Shown one piece after another: positions 10,987 through 22,688 of a stretch of 64,000 bases of DNA (its first letter is position 1; each line of letters begins with the position of its first letter). Made by a program: the position numbers and the translations under genes. The notes under the pieces are model-generated. The model ran no database searches. It was not told where the DNA came from and saw nothing but the letters and a program-made list of their open reading frames with translations. The stretch is taken from assembly GCA_963920765.1 (NCBI GenBank), contig OY987242.1, forward strand, positions 24,948,002 through 25,012,001, written 5' to 3'. This DNA comes from Ulota crispa. Its lineage: Eukaryota; Streptophyta; Bryopsida; Orthotrichales; Orthotrichaceae.

Positions 10987-12682
10987 TGTGTCAAAGTAGG
11001 TTCTTTGAATTTTTATACCTTAATTTTTTGGTTTGATTTAAACCAGTGGTTTATTGTTTCCACAAATTGTCATTCCCAACCTCTTGCCCTTGAATGGCAA
11101 AGAGGTTTTTCCCCAATTTTCCAAATATGCAATTTACTTTTTCATTTGTTCCAAACCAATTGTTTTAGCCTATGTAGCATGGTTGTTACTTTGGACAAGA
11201 ATTGCCTAAAGAATAGGGTGGGCAAGCAAGCGGTCTAGACCGCACAAGCAATCATGTTTGTTCAATGTTATGTTTTAGTGTCTTTATCTATAAAGGAAAG
11301 AATCAAATTAATGTATTTTACCTTCACTACATGACATGGCATTCCATATGCTAGCGTGGCTGTCCATGCTATAATCAAGGCTAAAACATTAAGGCGCAAA
11401 TGTAAGTGTGCATTTATGCCCAGAAAACAAATTTAAACTTAAAATTAAATAAATTAAAAATAAATGTAAAAAGCAACTTTTTTTGCGCCCCAATAGCTTG
11501 CATCCATGCTTTAATCATGCTTTTGCGCCCATGTACTTGAGTATGCGCCCCGACTCCATATGGGCAACTATATATGTAATTAATGAGTACAATTTAAGTC
11601 CATATTTGCCTTTTTCATTGTATTTTGAAATCAACTATGAGTCAACTACAACAAAAAAATGAGAGCTCAATTGAGCACACACAATGGACGGACAAGCAGG
11701 CATGCAATTTGTCCAATACGACAACCATGCTAAGTGGCCTTGGCATCATTAGGCATTTTGCAATGAAAGAACTTATTTGTCAAACTTCACCCTCCAAATT
11801 TATTTATTTTATGCAAAATGCCCTCTTTGTTGAGCAAAGATCTATGTCACAATCATTAACAAAGCATTTTATTTTATTTTGAAGGAAGCCAAATAGACGA
11901 CAATTTTAACAAACTTGGACAAATGGGGGTTGGTCCCTCCATTTATTATGCAATGTAATGTGGACATCTATGATTTGGCAAAAACTATTAGGCCCAAAAA
12001 AATGCGCTGATCACATTAGTTTCTGCGACAAGCCATCATTTAATTATTCTCCTAGATCACACTTCAAAAATACATCTTTCTCAAAACCTACAGCACCCCT
12101 GGTCCGAAAGGGGTCATGTGGTTGAATCAGCCATAACAACATAACCTTCTTCTAGAAACTTCTTTTTTTGTAGAAGCTTCAGTTTGCTTTGGTAGACATG
12201 AATCATAAATACAGACTTGCCCTGCAAGTACCTTTCTTACGAGAGTTTTGAGAATTGCTTTCAGACGCAAAGTACATGACAGGGAATTGGATGCAAAAAG
12301 GTTAACTCACAGGAAGGTGGGGTTGTTGAGCAAGCTTTTCTGAACCATGAAAGGAAAATGCCATTGTTGTGTTTGAAATCAGAAGTTTCCATAGTTTCAT
12401 AGCCACCAACTAAGTTAGTTCCTTCTGTAACGTCCTTCCCATTCGCACTATCCTTGTCATCTGTACCATCCCTTTTCATATGTACTGAGTACTCTCGTTT
12501 TCATCTGTACTATCCTTTTCATTTATAATATCCTTTTTCATCCTTCTTGAGTTGCAAATTCTCAAGGTTTTTTCTAACTCTAGCTTCAACCTCATTGTGT
12601 TGTTGCAGGAGAATGTTCTAGATGGTTTTGGTAGACCCTCACTCCTCTGCCAGTGAGCTACCTAAGACCAGTCACTGACGGT
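10987..12682. other. AT-rich spacer DNA, no gene seen
   Basis: The centre of the inverted duplication starts here. A CATGGTTGTTACTTTGG block at about 11179-11195 resembles the ends of a repeat at about 38555-38898. No ORF has family resemblance. Confidence 0.4.
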
Positions 12683-12848
12683 TTAACCCTCAAACGTCGA
12701 TGAGGACGTTTTTTGTCCAATAGATGATAAAGAAGCAATTTGTTGAATGTAAGAAAGCCCTTTTTCATTCATTTCATTAAAAAAATAATCGTAGAGACGA
12801 GGTCTGTTATGGAAGGAAAAAATCAGCCTCATTGAATGCATTCGAATT
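12683..12848. mobile_element. TTAA-type element remnant (family C end)
   Basis: TTAACCCTCAAACGTCGATG followed by AGGACGTTTTTTGTCC resembles the left end at 25294 (GGACAAAAAACGTCC). Only the left end is clear; the family-A element at 12849 begins where its right side should be. Confidence 0.45.
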
Positions 12849-13765
12849 TTAACCCCTAAAGGACCAAGCTGCCTTTTTTTTTGGCAACATAGAAATTTTG
12901 GGTAGGTACCTGTGCTTGGAGGTTTTTATACTTTATATTGAAATTCTAATAGAAGGCGGGGATGAGGAATATCTTTCCTTTGTATTAACTTTCATGATAT
13001 TTGGAATTGTGAGCAAAAAGTTATGGCCTAATATGTTGCTTTTTTTGCTCAACGGGCAACTTGGGCAGGTTTTTAAAACCCACTTTTTTCAGAAACTAAA
13101 ATTTGAAATTGGTTCAAAAAATTTATGCGTATGTGGAAATCTTTGAATCGTTCCATTTGGATTGATGAGATGAAAGTTATGAGGAGTTTTTATTTGTGTG
13201 CAGTTATGGGTTTTCTACTCTAAAATAAACTTTGAAGTCTTTTGTTTTACTCAATTTTTAGTATTTTGAAAATATGTAAGACCAAAGGATGTAAATTATT
13301 ACTTACAACTTTACAACTGTTGGGATTGAATTTTTTTATTTCCAAAACTAAATCATTAAGAATTTAATGTTTTTAATCATTCTATACTTTTTTTACTTCC
13401 TGTTTTTTTCCCATGTGTTGTATAATTCTAAATGATTTGAAACTTTTTTGACATGCACCATACTTGGATGGATTATGGAATCTAGAGAAGCACCACCAAC
13501 ATGGCCTTTTCCCCTTAAGAATTTCACCTTTTAAAGTTAGCTATCCGGTTTTCCACATGACCCAAAAAAACTTTTCAAATCGTTCTATCTTCTAAACCAC
13601 TGGGTGAAACATTTTGATTTTTTTTCCACATCTTCTAAACCTGCACTACAAGATCCTATGGTTAAATATGCATAAAAAGGTTTTTGTTTTCAGATTTGGT
13701 TGATGCTCTAAAAATGACAATTTTGAGAGTTTTTGGTGAAATTGAGCTTGGTCCTTTAGGGGTAA
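12849..13765. mobile_element. TTAA-flanked piggyBac-like MITE, family A copy 3
   Basis: TTAA at 12849-12852 then CCCCTAAAGGACCAAGC; ends TTGGTCCTTTAGGGG with a damaged GTAA at 13762-13765. The interior shares the family block that includes GATGAAAGTTATGAGGAG. Confidence 0.75.
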
Positions 13766-14840
13766 GCACCCTTAGTTGTGAGAAGATTCATAAAGACAAT
13801 GTTAACCACTAAAGGCCTTTGACTAAGTTTCACCAAAAAACATTCAAAATGAGTTGTTTTGGTAGCAAAGGCAAAGAAAAATCAAAAGTGAAATCTTGGT
13901 GTCCTTAAATGTAGATTCTAATAGTAGACTACTTTGTTATGTTGTAGTAATAAGATGAAAGATTTTTCCTGCATAGATTGTGAAATTATAAGGTTTGAAG
14001 TGAGATTTTTTTTGGAGGGCATTCAAATTTTGGGCAGCCCTAATTTGGGGAGGTTTTTGCACCAATTAATCTCATTATTTTAGTGTGATTTTTCAAATTG
14101 GCTTTTGTAATAGAGTTGATTATGTGCCTAAATCTTTTCATAACATTTTGAAATGGGGAACGCATACTAAAAAATAGAATGCAAAACTAGCTTTATAACA
14201 TTTGATGCAAAGCCATATTTTCAACATTTTTTAGCTTCCACATATTGTAGTATTTCAAAATGTGAAAGTTAGAGGTTTAGATTTTAGCTAGCTTCAAAAG
14301 AGGAGGAAAAAAAGTTGGCCAAAATTTGTGGCTTTGACAAGCTTGATCAGCAAAGCGCCTCTTCCAACAAAGGTGAAGTAAAGGGCAGCAAGAAAAAATA
14401 ATTGCCTTTGTGGAATGAGGTTAAGTCAAATTTTACAAGAAAATATTTATGTCCTCAATCTTTGGGTAAGATCCCATAATATCACCTGCAATGTAAATAT
14501 TTTTGCCCATGATGCCTTTTGAGCAAACAAAACTACATATTGCATCATTATTTATTTATTTTTCAAATTGAAATGGTTTGAAAATTGTCTCATTGGAAGC
14601 TATTCCATTGAAAAAATCATCTTCTATTTTTTTTGTGAAAATGTATGTATTATTCTACAAGCACTACCCTGCCCATAATTGCTATGTTGCCAAAAAAACT
14701 CTATTTAGATATTTTGGGATTAAGGCATGTAAAACTGTAGCCTCAACTATTGTATGTGACCATAAAATCACTACATGAAACATTGCATTCATGTTGCCTT
14801 ATTCTGGAGTGTTAACTCATGATTCATTGCTTGGCCATTT
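13766..14840. other. Partial family-A end and AT-rich DNA
   Basis: 13802-13850 starts TTAACCACTAAAGG and continues with the family-A CACCAAAAA motif, so it is the left end of a further copy whose right end I could not place (a weak candidate is at 14419-14422). No gene. Confidence 0.4.
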
Positions 14841-15154
14841 AATAGCGCACCCATAAATGTCAAAGTAAGGGTTTTGAACATGATAACTATTAATAAAAAA
14901 CTAGCAAATTATAGGATCCTATTAGGAACAGAAAAAAAATGAGTTTGCACTTTCAAATGTATTAGTTGGATATTGTGAGAATAAGTTATGAACTTTTAAA
15001 GAGCAAAGTGCCATTGCACCCATAACCACTTTTAAGATTTCATTTTCACATGGTGTACATCATTGTCATTACATCTATTTATTTCCATAGATTTTCCAAG
15101 ATTTCAGAGGTGACGGTTAAAGGGACACTGACGTTTATGGGCGCTCCTACCTTA
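14841..15154. mobile_element. AAGGTAGGAGCACC-family element, copy 2 (deletion form)
   Basis: The left end AGCGCACCCATAAATGTCAA and right end complement of AAGGTAGGAGCGCCCATAAA pair with each other. The interior is a shortened version of 4617-5477: the first 220 bp and last 110 bp are kept and the middle is missing. Confidence 0.65.
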
Positions 15155-15389
15155 CAACTCTCTAAATACTAGGATTTCACATAATTTACAACTTGAAAGT
15201 TGTTAATCTATCTTTTTTCAATATTGTTGTTGTTGCTAGGTCCTTTAAAAATTAATTATTGATGAAAACTATTGTAGTATTGGTAGGTACTTGGTACTCA
15301 TATAGTGTAATATGTTAAGAAACTAGTGTAGGGCAACTTAAACGCCCTATTTAGACACAAGAGGAAAGACTCCATTGTATTGATTTTTA

Positions 15390-15989
15390 GGGAAAATTTG
15401 ATGGATACCCCTAAAGTTTGCAATATTTGTACAGATGTCCCTAGTTTTTCAGAAATTGCACAAATACCTTTGGACCATGATTTTAAAGTGTTTATTTTGT
15501 TGTGCATACCACTTCCTTTCCCATTGTGTGCATGCAAAACATGAAAGAAATTATGTGCACATAAAGAAAAAAGGAAGTGACATGTACAACAAAAAAAACA
15601 CCTAAAAAGTATGGTCTAAGGCAACCCTTGAATTTCTAGCAAAATTTTGCCAAAATCTTACTTCAAATTGAGACTTGCTAGTGGCTACCATGACACTAGA
15701 AAAATGGGCAAAAAAATGGGTATTTTGTCAACTTCCTTCCTAGGCAAACATCAAGTTTGTCAAATTTGGATGAAAGTTTATAATACTAGTAAATTTTATG
15801 GATAAACTTATACATGTAGCTGATTCTATCTGATTCTTCCTTACTTGCTTGCATTGTTGGGTGCCTATTATGCAACCAACAAAACATAATAATTTAAAGG
15901 TTGGTCCAAGGATATTTGTGCAATTTTTGGAAAATCAAGAACATTTGTACAAATATTACAAACTTCAGGGACATCCATCAAAATTTTCT
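15390..15989. mobile_element. MULE-like foldback element, copy 2, with an internal insertion
   Basis: The left arm begins GGGAAAATTTGATGGATACC; the right arm (about 15900-15989) is the complement. About 285 bp of unrelated DNA (15618-15900) separates the arms, and the GGTC(T/C)AAGG end of the arm appears on both sides of it. Candidate 9-bp flanks TGATTTTTA and TGTCTTTTA agree at seven positions. Confidence 0.65.
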
Positions 15990-16249
15990 TGTCTTTTAAG
16001 GCAACTTGAAACCACACATGGTCAAGTTCTGGTTCAAAAAGGCTCTAAGGCAAGTTTTGCTCGTATGTACTTGTGTAGGGGGGCCTAAAGTTGGATCATA
16101 GTGGAAGTTGTGAAGGGGAGGTTGAAAGCCGTTTGAGAGCATTCGCACCCTTGTACGCAAAACATGCCTTCAATAATACTTGGCATGGCCGCTCCGCTTG
16201 GTACGCCTTATTGCAGACGCGTCAAGGCGATGTGCAAGCCAAGGCTCAC

Positions 16250-17430
16250 TTAACCTCTAAATGTCCAAAGCACCAGAATTTGGTGTTCAAAAAACTTCAA
16301 AAAACTTTGAAACCTTGTTGAAGGCACACATTTTACTGTTTTAAAGTTTTTTTGTGGAAAATTTGCATGCTAAAGTTAGCTTCATTGCTCAAATTTAATT
16401 TCCTCCATGTCTTATTTCAATTGATTTTTGGTGGAAGGTTAACCGCAAGCATACATTTTGTGTCATAAAATGTGTCATGAATAGTATTGTGAATAGTGTC
16501 ACAAAGCCTATAACGTGTTATTTGTTAAATTGGGAAAATTATTACATTTTAGGACTTTTGAAGGTTTCAGGTGGCCACCTGAAATTGAGCTCACAACATT
16601 TTTTTGGTACATGTGCCCTCACTTGAGAGTTGGAATTTGCAAGGGAAAAAATCTTAGTGGCTCAGACTAATTTGATACCTTCAAATCTAGTTTAAGGTGA
16701 CTTTTTGGGTTTAAGGTGGAATACAAAATGGTACCTCTAATTTTCCCAATTTAAAGAATAACGCGTTCTATGAGAAAATGCCACATTGAAAATATGGGCA
16801 TCAAGTTGAGCAAAAGGTGAAGATTTTCTTTGGATAATCCTTTGGGCAATAAGGCCTTTTTATTGAAATTTTGACATCTAACAAACTGATCTAAAAGTGC
16901 TTTTTTACTAGTTTTACTTGGAATATCTTTGTTAGAAAAATTAGAAGTAGTTCACCATTGAATTTTCTTGCATTCATGATAAATTTTGGTCAATAATTGA
17001 AGCTAAAAAAATATTTGTATTAGATGGTTGCGCTTTGACAATTGCATTGCAGGCTCATTTGTGAAGCTGTGGTCATGGATTTGGAAGGTGGGCAATTAGT
17101 TTTGAAGTAACAACAATAAATACTGAAGCATCCTAGGTGGTTGTTTCCCAAGTTTGTATCCAAAAGTTGCCAATTTGCTTTAGAAGTTTTGGGCAGCTCC
17201 AATAAAAGAAAAAAATTCCATACCCATCATCGTTCAATCACAAATATCTTAAAATTTGCGTGGCCATTTTGGGTATATTTTGGGTAGTGCCATCTAGAAG
17301 CCTTGAAGTTCAAGATTCAACGGTTACACTTTTGTTTTGATGTGTAATAATGATCTTACATGGACAATTCAAAAACTTCAAAGCTGCTTTCTCAAAATAA
17401 GAAAAACACCCTTGGACATTTAGGGGTTAA
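16250..17430. mobile_element. TTAA-flanked piggyBac-like element, family B copy 1
   Basis: TTAACCTCTAAATGTCCAAA at the left and the complement of TTAACCCCTAAATGTCCAAG at the right, with intact TTAA on both sides. 1181 bp. It contains a nested 256-bp element (16512-16767). The only related copy is the start at 30086. Confidence 0.75.
16512..16767. mobile_element. Nested AACGCGTT-ended element, copy 1
   Basis: Ends AACGTGTTATTTGTTAAATT and the complement of AACGCGTTATTCTTTAAATT; CTAT occurs on both sides. It aligns, inverted, with 40661-40920 through blocks such as CCCTCACTTGAGAG and GTTTAAGGTG. Superfamily unknown. Confidence 0.6.
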
Positions 17431-18055
17431 TTGCATCTCAAACACTAAAACATTCAAGTGTTGATGAATCATCAAAGCACCCAAATTCATGACAATCAAA
17501 ACTTCTTGATTGGTTGATACAAGAGACCCACATTGAAGCTTGACACTTGTCATCTGTGACACGCTTTTTGTACTTATACCTGCTTGAGGGCAAGAATGGG
17601 ACATTGAATATTCAAGTGAGCCAGTGGAGTTGTGGATGCACCCTAGACACCTGCTTCTGAGAGCTCCAGGTTGCATGCAAGGGTGCAAATGCTCCGAGCC
17701 TCCGACCCATCCCATGAAGTGCCACATAGTCATGCCTCGTCACTCAGAGCATAGTCGACGCCCACTTGGCCTTCGCGGAATGGTGCAAGAACTGGGGTCC
17801 CTAACCTGCCTGACATCTGATGACGAGGCGACTCGGTTCTTGTGATGGGCTTGTGGAAGTAGGCTCAGTTTACTGTACACACATCCATGTGGAGCCATGT
17901 GGAGCCAAGGTGGAAGAGCTCAGATTCTTCACTCGCCAGAAAAATGTAGAGTTTAGATGTTGATCATTAGGAGATTTTAGTAGGAATTTTGAATTCATAT
18001 TTGGATTTAGGGAGCTTATTTTAGTCTGAAACTGTAGAGAAGGACACAACTGAAC
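17431..18055. other. Duplication-arm end, no gene seen
   Basis: 17680-17845 pairs with 10440-10580 and is GC-rich. Its open frames are not shared by the other arm. 17850-18055 shows nothing. Confidence 0.45.
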
Positions 18056-18512
18056 AAGGTACAAGCACCTTAAATGGACACTTTTGTTAAATCAATTCAA
18101 GAAGAAGGTGCACTGAGATTTTGAATACAAATTTTTGTTAGGAAACGGGCATGGATGGTCATAAAATTGTCTTCATATTATTTTGCAGTTTTATGAATCA
18201 AATATGAGTTTTTGAAAACGAGGTTGTAGATACACCTATTGTGGACACTATACATGTTGTAAATCGGTCATGAACTTTGGGAAAACAAACACAGAGAAGA
18301 CCAAATGAGTGGACACAAGAGTCCAAGAATAGATCACTTTAATGCTTAAAATGGTCATTGTGACCACTCATACCCATGGTTTGTGTCCCATTTGCACTGC
18401 TGAATCTCATACCTGAGGTTTGTGTCCTATTTGCCAAACTTCTGGATTCGATACAGGATGTATTATAGGTGTCCGTAAACAAATTGTGTCCATTTAAGGT
18501 GCTCCTACCTTA
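18056..18512. mobile_element. AAGGTA-ended element, family D copy 3
   Basis: Inverted ends AAGGTACAAGCACCTTAAAT and the complement of AAGGTAGGAGCACCTTAAAT, agreeing over about 27 bp apart from two changes. 457 bp, non-coding, no clear target duplication. Confidence 0.65.
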
Positions 18513-18963
18513 TAGGGGGAAACTATTACATTTATCATGTTTGTAGAATAAGTTGAGCCTTTTCATTTTGTCCCCACATTGACACATGTGTAATAAGTCG
18601 AGCCGTGGAAGTATACTCCTTTGAACACCAAGAGAAGCCCAATTGGATGTATAGGGTGAACTGACCCTTCATTGCCCCCTTGCCCCCTCCATTAGGATGG
18701 ATGGGACCTCCAGGCTTTGTCCACTGCACACCCATGTTTTTGGGCAAGGGTGAAAAATGTACACAATTTTTGAGGGAAGGATAAAAGTAGTAGTTTTCCC
18801 CCTATTTTTTTCTTATTCAATTAAATCCTCCTTGTAGATTCTAGAATCTAGGTTCCTTGATCCATATTGAAATCAAAATTTTCAAATTCGACCTCCTTAT
18901 GATGTTTTCAAAGCTCTAAGTAATTTTGAAATATATAAAACCAATATTTTTTTCCCCTTTGTC

Positions 18964-19008
18964 CCACAAACTCATAAAGCACAAACTCATAAAGCACAAA
19001 CTCATAAA
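18964..19008. repeat. Three copies of a 15-bp tandem repeat
   Basis: CACAAACTCATAAAG repeated three times without change. The related repeat near 4190 has one copy, so the expansion is local. The surrounding 18513-19514 is repeat-like and duplication-arm DNA with no supported gene. Confidence 0.85.
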
Positions 19009-19514
19009 GCAGTTCATTGTGCTCACGACCCATTCCATCCAGGAAAAGGGCAATGAGGGGGTCACTTCACCCTGGCCCAGTTGGATAAGGAGCGGAATTC
19101 GCAATTTCAGGTTATCTGCTGAGTAAGCCTTTTCCACTTTTGCCTAGTCACTGAGATTGTGAGATGTTCCCCTTTCTCCTCCCAAGATAAGGATCCATCA
19201 AACACTGCCGGCACCACATTACAAATGTATTCTAAAAAATGAACATCACATGGGGTTTCGAAGTTCAGGAACAATTGCTTTTTCTGGGCAGGAGTTTTTG
19301 CTAGCAAAACGGAAAGTTTTATTCACTCAAAATTTGATTTCATCGTGAGAGAAAATCATGAAAGTGAGAAAAGTTGCTAGCATTCCCTCCTTGACCTCTC
19401 TCGCTTGAATAAGTAATTAGTACCACAATCCCATGACACCTGGTGACACTTGGTAGAAGGGGTTTACTGAAACAACTTTATAACTAAAAAATAATGCAAA
19501 TTATCGCAAACAAG

Positions 19515-20427
19515 TTAACCCCTAAAATTCTTTCGTGTTCAGAGGCCCAAAACTGCTTCAAAGTATTAGTCCCCAAACCAGGGTGAAAGTCTTCATTGAA
19601 ACTTATTTTTTTAACAAATTCAATCGTAGGATCTTTTGGATAATTTACACAAGTACATTGTCCCAAAATTTCAGAATGAATATCCCCACCAATTGCAAGA
19701 TCAATGTGCCTAAATTTCAAAATGTAGGTTTTTTTAATCCTTCCAAAAGGTGAAGTCTTGTTTTTCAAACTTTTTAGAAAAAAACACATATGTTGTATTT
19801 CTTGTGCAATTTTTGCAATATGTCGGAAAATGGGTTGAAAGCATATATAAAAAAATTAACCAAAAAAAAACTAGATTCATTTTTACAAAAATTGTAAAGT
19901 GAAAGGTATTGATGAATGAAAGATATAACCAATATGCTAATAAGTTTTGGAAGAATTTGAAAATTGTTAATCCCAATGGTGAGAATGCTCTAACAGACAA
20001 TTAGTAACTTTCATTTTCATTTGAAAATTTTCAAAATTGAGAGTAAAAGATAACTTTATATGTTTTTTCTACCCTCTTGTTACCTTCATTGCCCGCAAAA
20101 GAAAACTCCTTGTAACTCTTACCTCATTATTTGGAATTGAGTGATTCAATTTTTTTTGAGTAGGTATCAATCTATACAATTATATAAAAAAATATTTTAA
20201 AAAATAGAATATATTTTTTGCTGCCCGGTTTGACATTGAAATTGAAAAAACCTTCTAACTTTTGCATTACTTATTGGAATGACATGAAATAAAGCTACAC
20301 ATGTAGATTATGATGGGTAGCATCCATCCTAAAAGTTTCATAAAAAAATTCTAAATTATGAAGTCGATAGAGCCTGCCCAAGTTCTCATAAAGCCCAAAG
20401 TGGGCTCCTTGGTCCTTTAGGGGTTAA
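19515..20427. mobile_element. TTAA-flanked piggyBac-like MITE, family A copy 4
   Basis: TTAA at 19515-19518 and 20424-20427; ends CCCCTAAAATTC and TTGGTCCTTTAGGGG. Removing the element with one TTAA restores a sequence collinear with the left duplication arm near 6950 (ATGTTTAGCTTGTATGTG), so that arm records the uninserted site with TTAG at the target. Confidence 0.8.
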
Positions 20428-21120
20428 ACATCAAAGAAACTCATCAATCTAAGATTGGATACAATTGCTAAGATGATCCCTAACTTTGAGCTCGTACCCC
20501 CTACAAATTGGACGAATAGTTCACATTTCATCCATGTCCTACATGCTTCATCCAATGCAAGTAACCTTCATGACGCCATGGGTATGCAACTTTACGGCAT
20601 TACCTTCAACAACGGAAACGAAAATCTGTGATGATACAATAGTTTCCAAGGGCTTCCCTCCATGCAAGATTGGTAATTGGTTGAAGAGCTACACAACAAG
20701 ACTTTGCTCCATTGCTGCTCATGGAAGTGGCTTTAGCATCATGTATACTTGGTGACCAGGTCATTTTCAAGTTTCAATTTACTTCTTTATTGTTTCTACC
20801 AATCATCAGTGAGGACCCAGTTTTGCTTTTACAAAACCACCCCCTACTCCTCACCCCCACATGAAATGACTCCCTAAAAAACAATAGAACACGGGAACAA
20901 CAGAACATTGTTAAATCCCAAATTGTGGGAAGACGTTTGAATTGCAGCCCACTGAGTGGCACTGTACAAAGCTCCGCACCAACTCCACTACTCCAGTCAC
21001 TAAATCTTTCGCGAACACTATTGGTGGAATGGGAATCACTCCCAAGTGGACCCAAAAGCTCCCAATTCTTTACAGTTTTTTACGTCAAGCACGAGTGTTA
21101 AGACGTCCCATTTGCTCAAG
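20428..21120. other. Duplication-arm DNA upstream of the right J gene
   Basis: Collinear (inverted) with 3073-3240, 5480-5530 and 6698-6920. It carries the empty site for the 5531-6697 element. The 89-residue open frame at 20486 is not conserved in the other arm, so no gene is called. Confidence 0.5.
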
Positions 21121-21385
21121 AAAATCCAAAAAGTAAAAGGTGACCCCACTTGCCTCGAACTAATCCCATTGGCAGATGCCATCCACTTGCCACCTCCATT
21201 TTTAGAGCCCACCCTTTCAAACTCCCCCAAAGTGCCACACACACCCCACCCCCTACAGTTCTGGAAGCTCCAGCCACAGGATCAGCACCAAACCGTCCGC
21301 CTCACGAACGCCGTCAGTACCTTCCCAGAGCGGCACGAGCCCATTATCGTCAAACATCGACGAGAATACAACCTTCCTCGTCGCG

Positions 21386-21487
21386 ACACGTGGTTTCTCG
21401 TCCATCCGCTGCCGGTGCTGGACGATAACCGGACGCGCTTCCAACGTTCTGCGGCTTCGGCCCCTCCGCTTCTGCGGGACTATATAT
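21386..21487 (+). promoter_or_regulatory. J-gene core promoter, right copy: G-box and TATA box
   Basis: An ACACGTGG G-box/ABRE-like element lies at 21386-21393 and a TATATAT box at 21481-21487, inside a locally GC-rich block. The TATA box is 228 bp before the ATG, implying a leader of roughly 200 nt. G-boxes bind bZIP/bHLH factors in light, ABA or stress responses; stress control would suit a co-chaperone but is inferred. Confidence 0.6.
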
Positions 21488-21714
21488 CCCGCTTGCCATT
21501 CCGTTTCCACTCATCCGATTTCTTCGTCAAGAGCTTCTCTCAGACCAGAGTGCGTTTTCAAAGCTTGTCTGCAGTGAAATTTGAGCCTCGATCGAGCGTG
21601 GAAGTTGAATCAAGGCCAAATTGGAGTTGCGAATCCAGATCGGAACTCGAAAGACATTGTGAGCTGTAGCAGGCTTTAGCTATTTGAGAGGATTTGATTC
21701 GAAGGTTGTGAGCG

Positions 21715-22317
21715 ATGGCGAGCACTGCGTTGAGAGTGAATGTTGTGGGAGTATCGGCTGCTCATCCATTTTCGAGCGAGGGATCGCTGAGGTCGCCTGG
21801 TAGTCCGGTGTCTTGCCCGGGCTCTCCGTCGCAGTTTTTCGGACAGAAGCTGGCTGCGGTGTGCTCTCCGCGCGAATTGAAGTCGGCGGTTGCTGACACA
21901 AGCGCGCGGGCGTATGCTGGAACAGAGATTGGTGCGAGGGTTGGCGCGACGACGAAGAACTTGTACGACGTGTTAGGCATCAACCAACGGGCGACTCCGA
22001 GGGAAATCAAAGCGGCTTACAGGATGGCGGCTCTGCGGTTGCACCCGGACGTGGTTCCGGAAGAGCAAAGATTGGAAGCGACGAAGTCGTTCTTGGAAGT
22101 GCAAGAGACGTACTCGATTCTGGCGAATGCTGAGACGCGAGCGGCGTATGATCTGTCGATGTCGATGAGGTCGTTCCAGTCTGCGGGATTCAGCAACAGA
22201 GGGCCGGTGTCGTACGGCACTCCTGCGTGGGGGTTCACATCTTCTCCAGTCTCGAGCTCGTACAACAGCAGCTTTTCGTTTAAGGGACAGAATTGGGAGA
22301 CGGATCAGTGCTGGTAG
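21715..22317 (+). CDS. Plastid-type J-domain (DnaJ 11/20-like) protein, right copy
   Basis: Same 200-residue protein as the copy at 1876-2478, in opposite orientation: a transit-peptide-like N-terminus (about 80 residues), J-domain with HPD at 110-112, and terminal WETDQCW. Paired coordinates of the two copies sum to 24193 throughout, so there is no net indel between them across CDS, about 590 bp of promoter and 5' leader, and about 370 bp of 3' DNA. Codon third positions are GC-rich, unlike the AT-rich surroundings, consistent with an expressed gene. Either copy could supply the same co-chaperone; nothing in the sequence says which is transcribed more. The antisense open frames of 178 and 82 residues over this gene are shadows. 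Confidence 0.9.
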   Translation: MASTALRVNVVGVSAAHPFSSEGSLRSPGSPVSCPGSPSQFFGQKLAAVCSPRELKSAVADTSARAYAGTEIGARVGATTKNLYDVLGINQRATPREIKAAYRMAALRLHPDVVPEEQRLEATKSFLEVQETYSILANAETRAAYDLSMSMRSFQSAGFSNRGPVSYGTPAWGFTSSPVSSSYNSSFSFKGQNWETDQCW

Positions 22318-22688
22318 AGATGGTGAGGTGGTGGTGTTGTGTAGGGTTTGGAAAGGATGCACATCATTCCCTCGATGTGAGTCTTTGTACAGAATTATGG
22401 AGGGTCCGCGGACAGGGCGGCTGTGCGTGTTGTAAGAGCTGAAAGAGTAGCCTGCTTCAGCACAGATGTACAACAGCAGAAGTAGGGTAGAGCAAGAGAT
22501 TGTATTCATGCAGTGAAATTGAAGAGAATGGAATCCAAATTTTTATCTGAAATTTTCGCCAAAAATGGAGCTGAGTTGTTATGGTATGGAAAATCTTTGT
22601 CAGTCTCTCTTGTGTGGCAGTGAACGATTCAGATTTGTGGGGGGCTTTGCTTTTGGCAACTGCATGCATGGCGCAGAAAATGGAAGGA

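Larger units (their letters stand above)
21121..22688 (+). repeat. Homogenised core of inverted duplication, right (1568 bp)
   Basis: Partner of 1505-3072. It covers promoter, leader, the full J-domain CDS and 3' region. Beyond 22688 the two copies differ by many substitutions and small indels (for example the TTTGCTTTGTGAA block near 22784 is shared but its surroundings differ). Before 21121 they share only blocks such as the one at about 21030-21080. Confidence 0.9.

Noticed and set aside
16129-16250. AGAGCATTCGCACCCTTGTA resembling the end of the 33633-33935 MITE
   Set aside because: No matching right end or duplication; at most a fragment.
21046-21669. 207-residue frame just upstream of the right J gene
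   Set aside because: It covers the G-box/TATA promoter and leader; it starts in the diverged flank, so the N-terminus is not shared by the left copy (166 residues there). Not protein-like.
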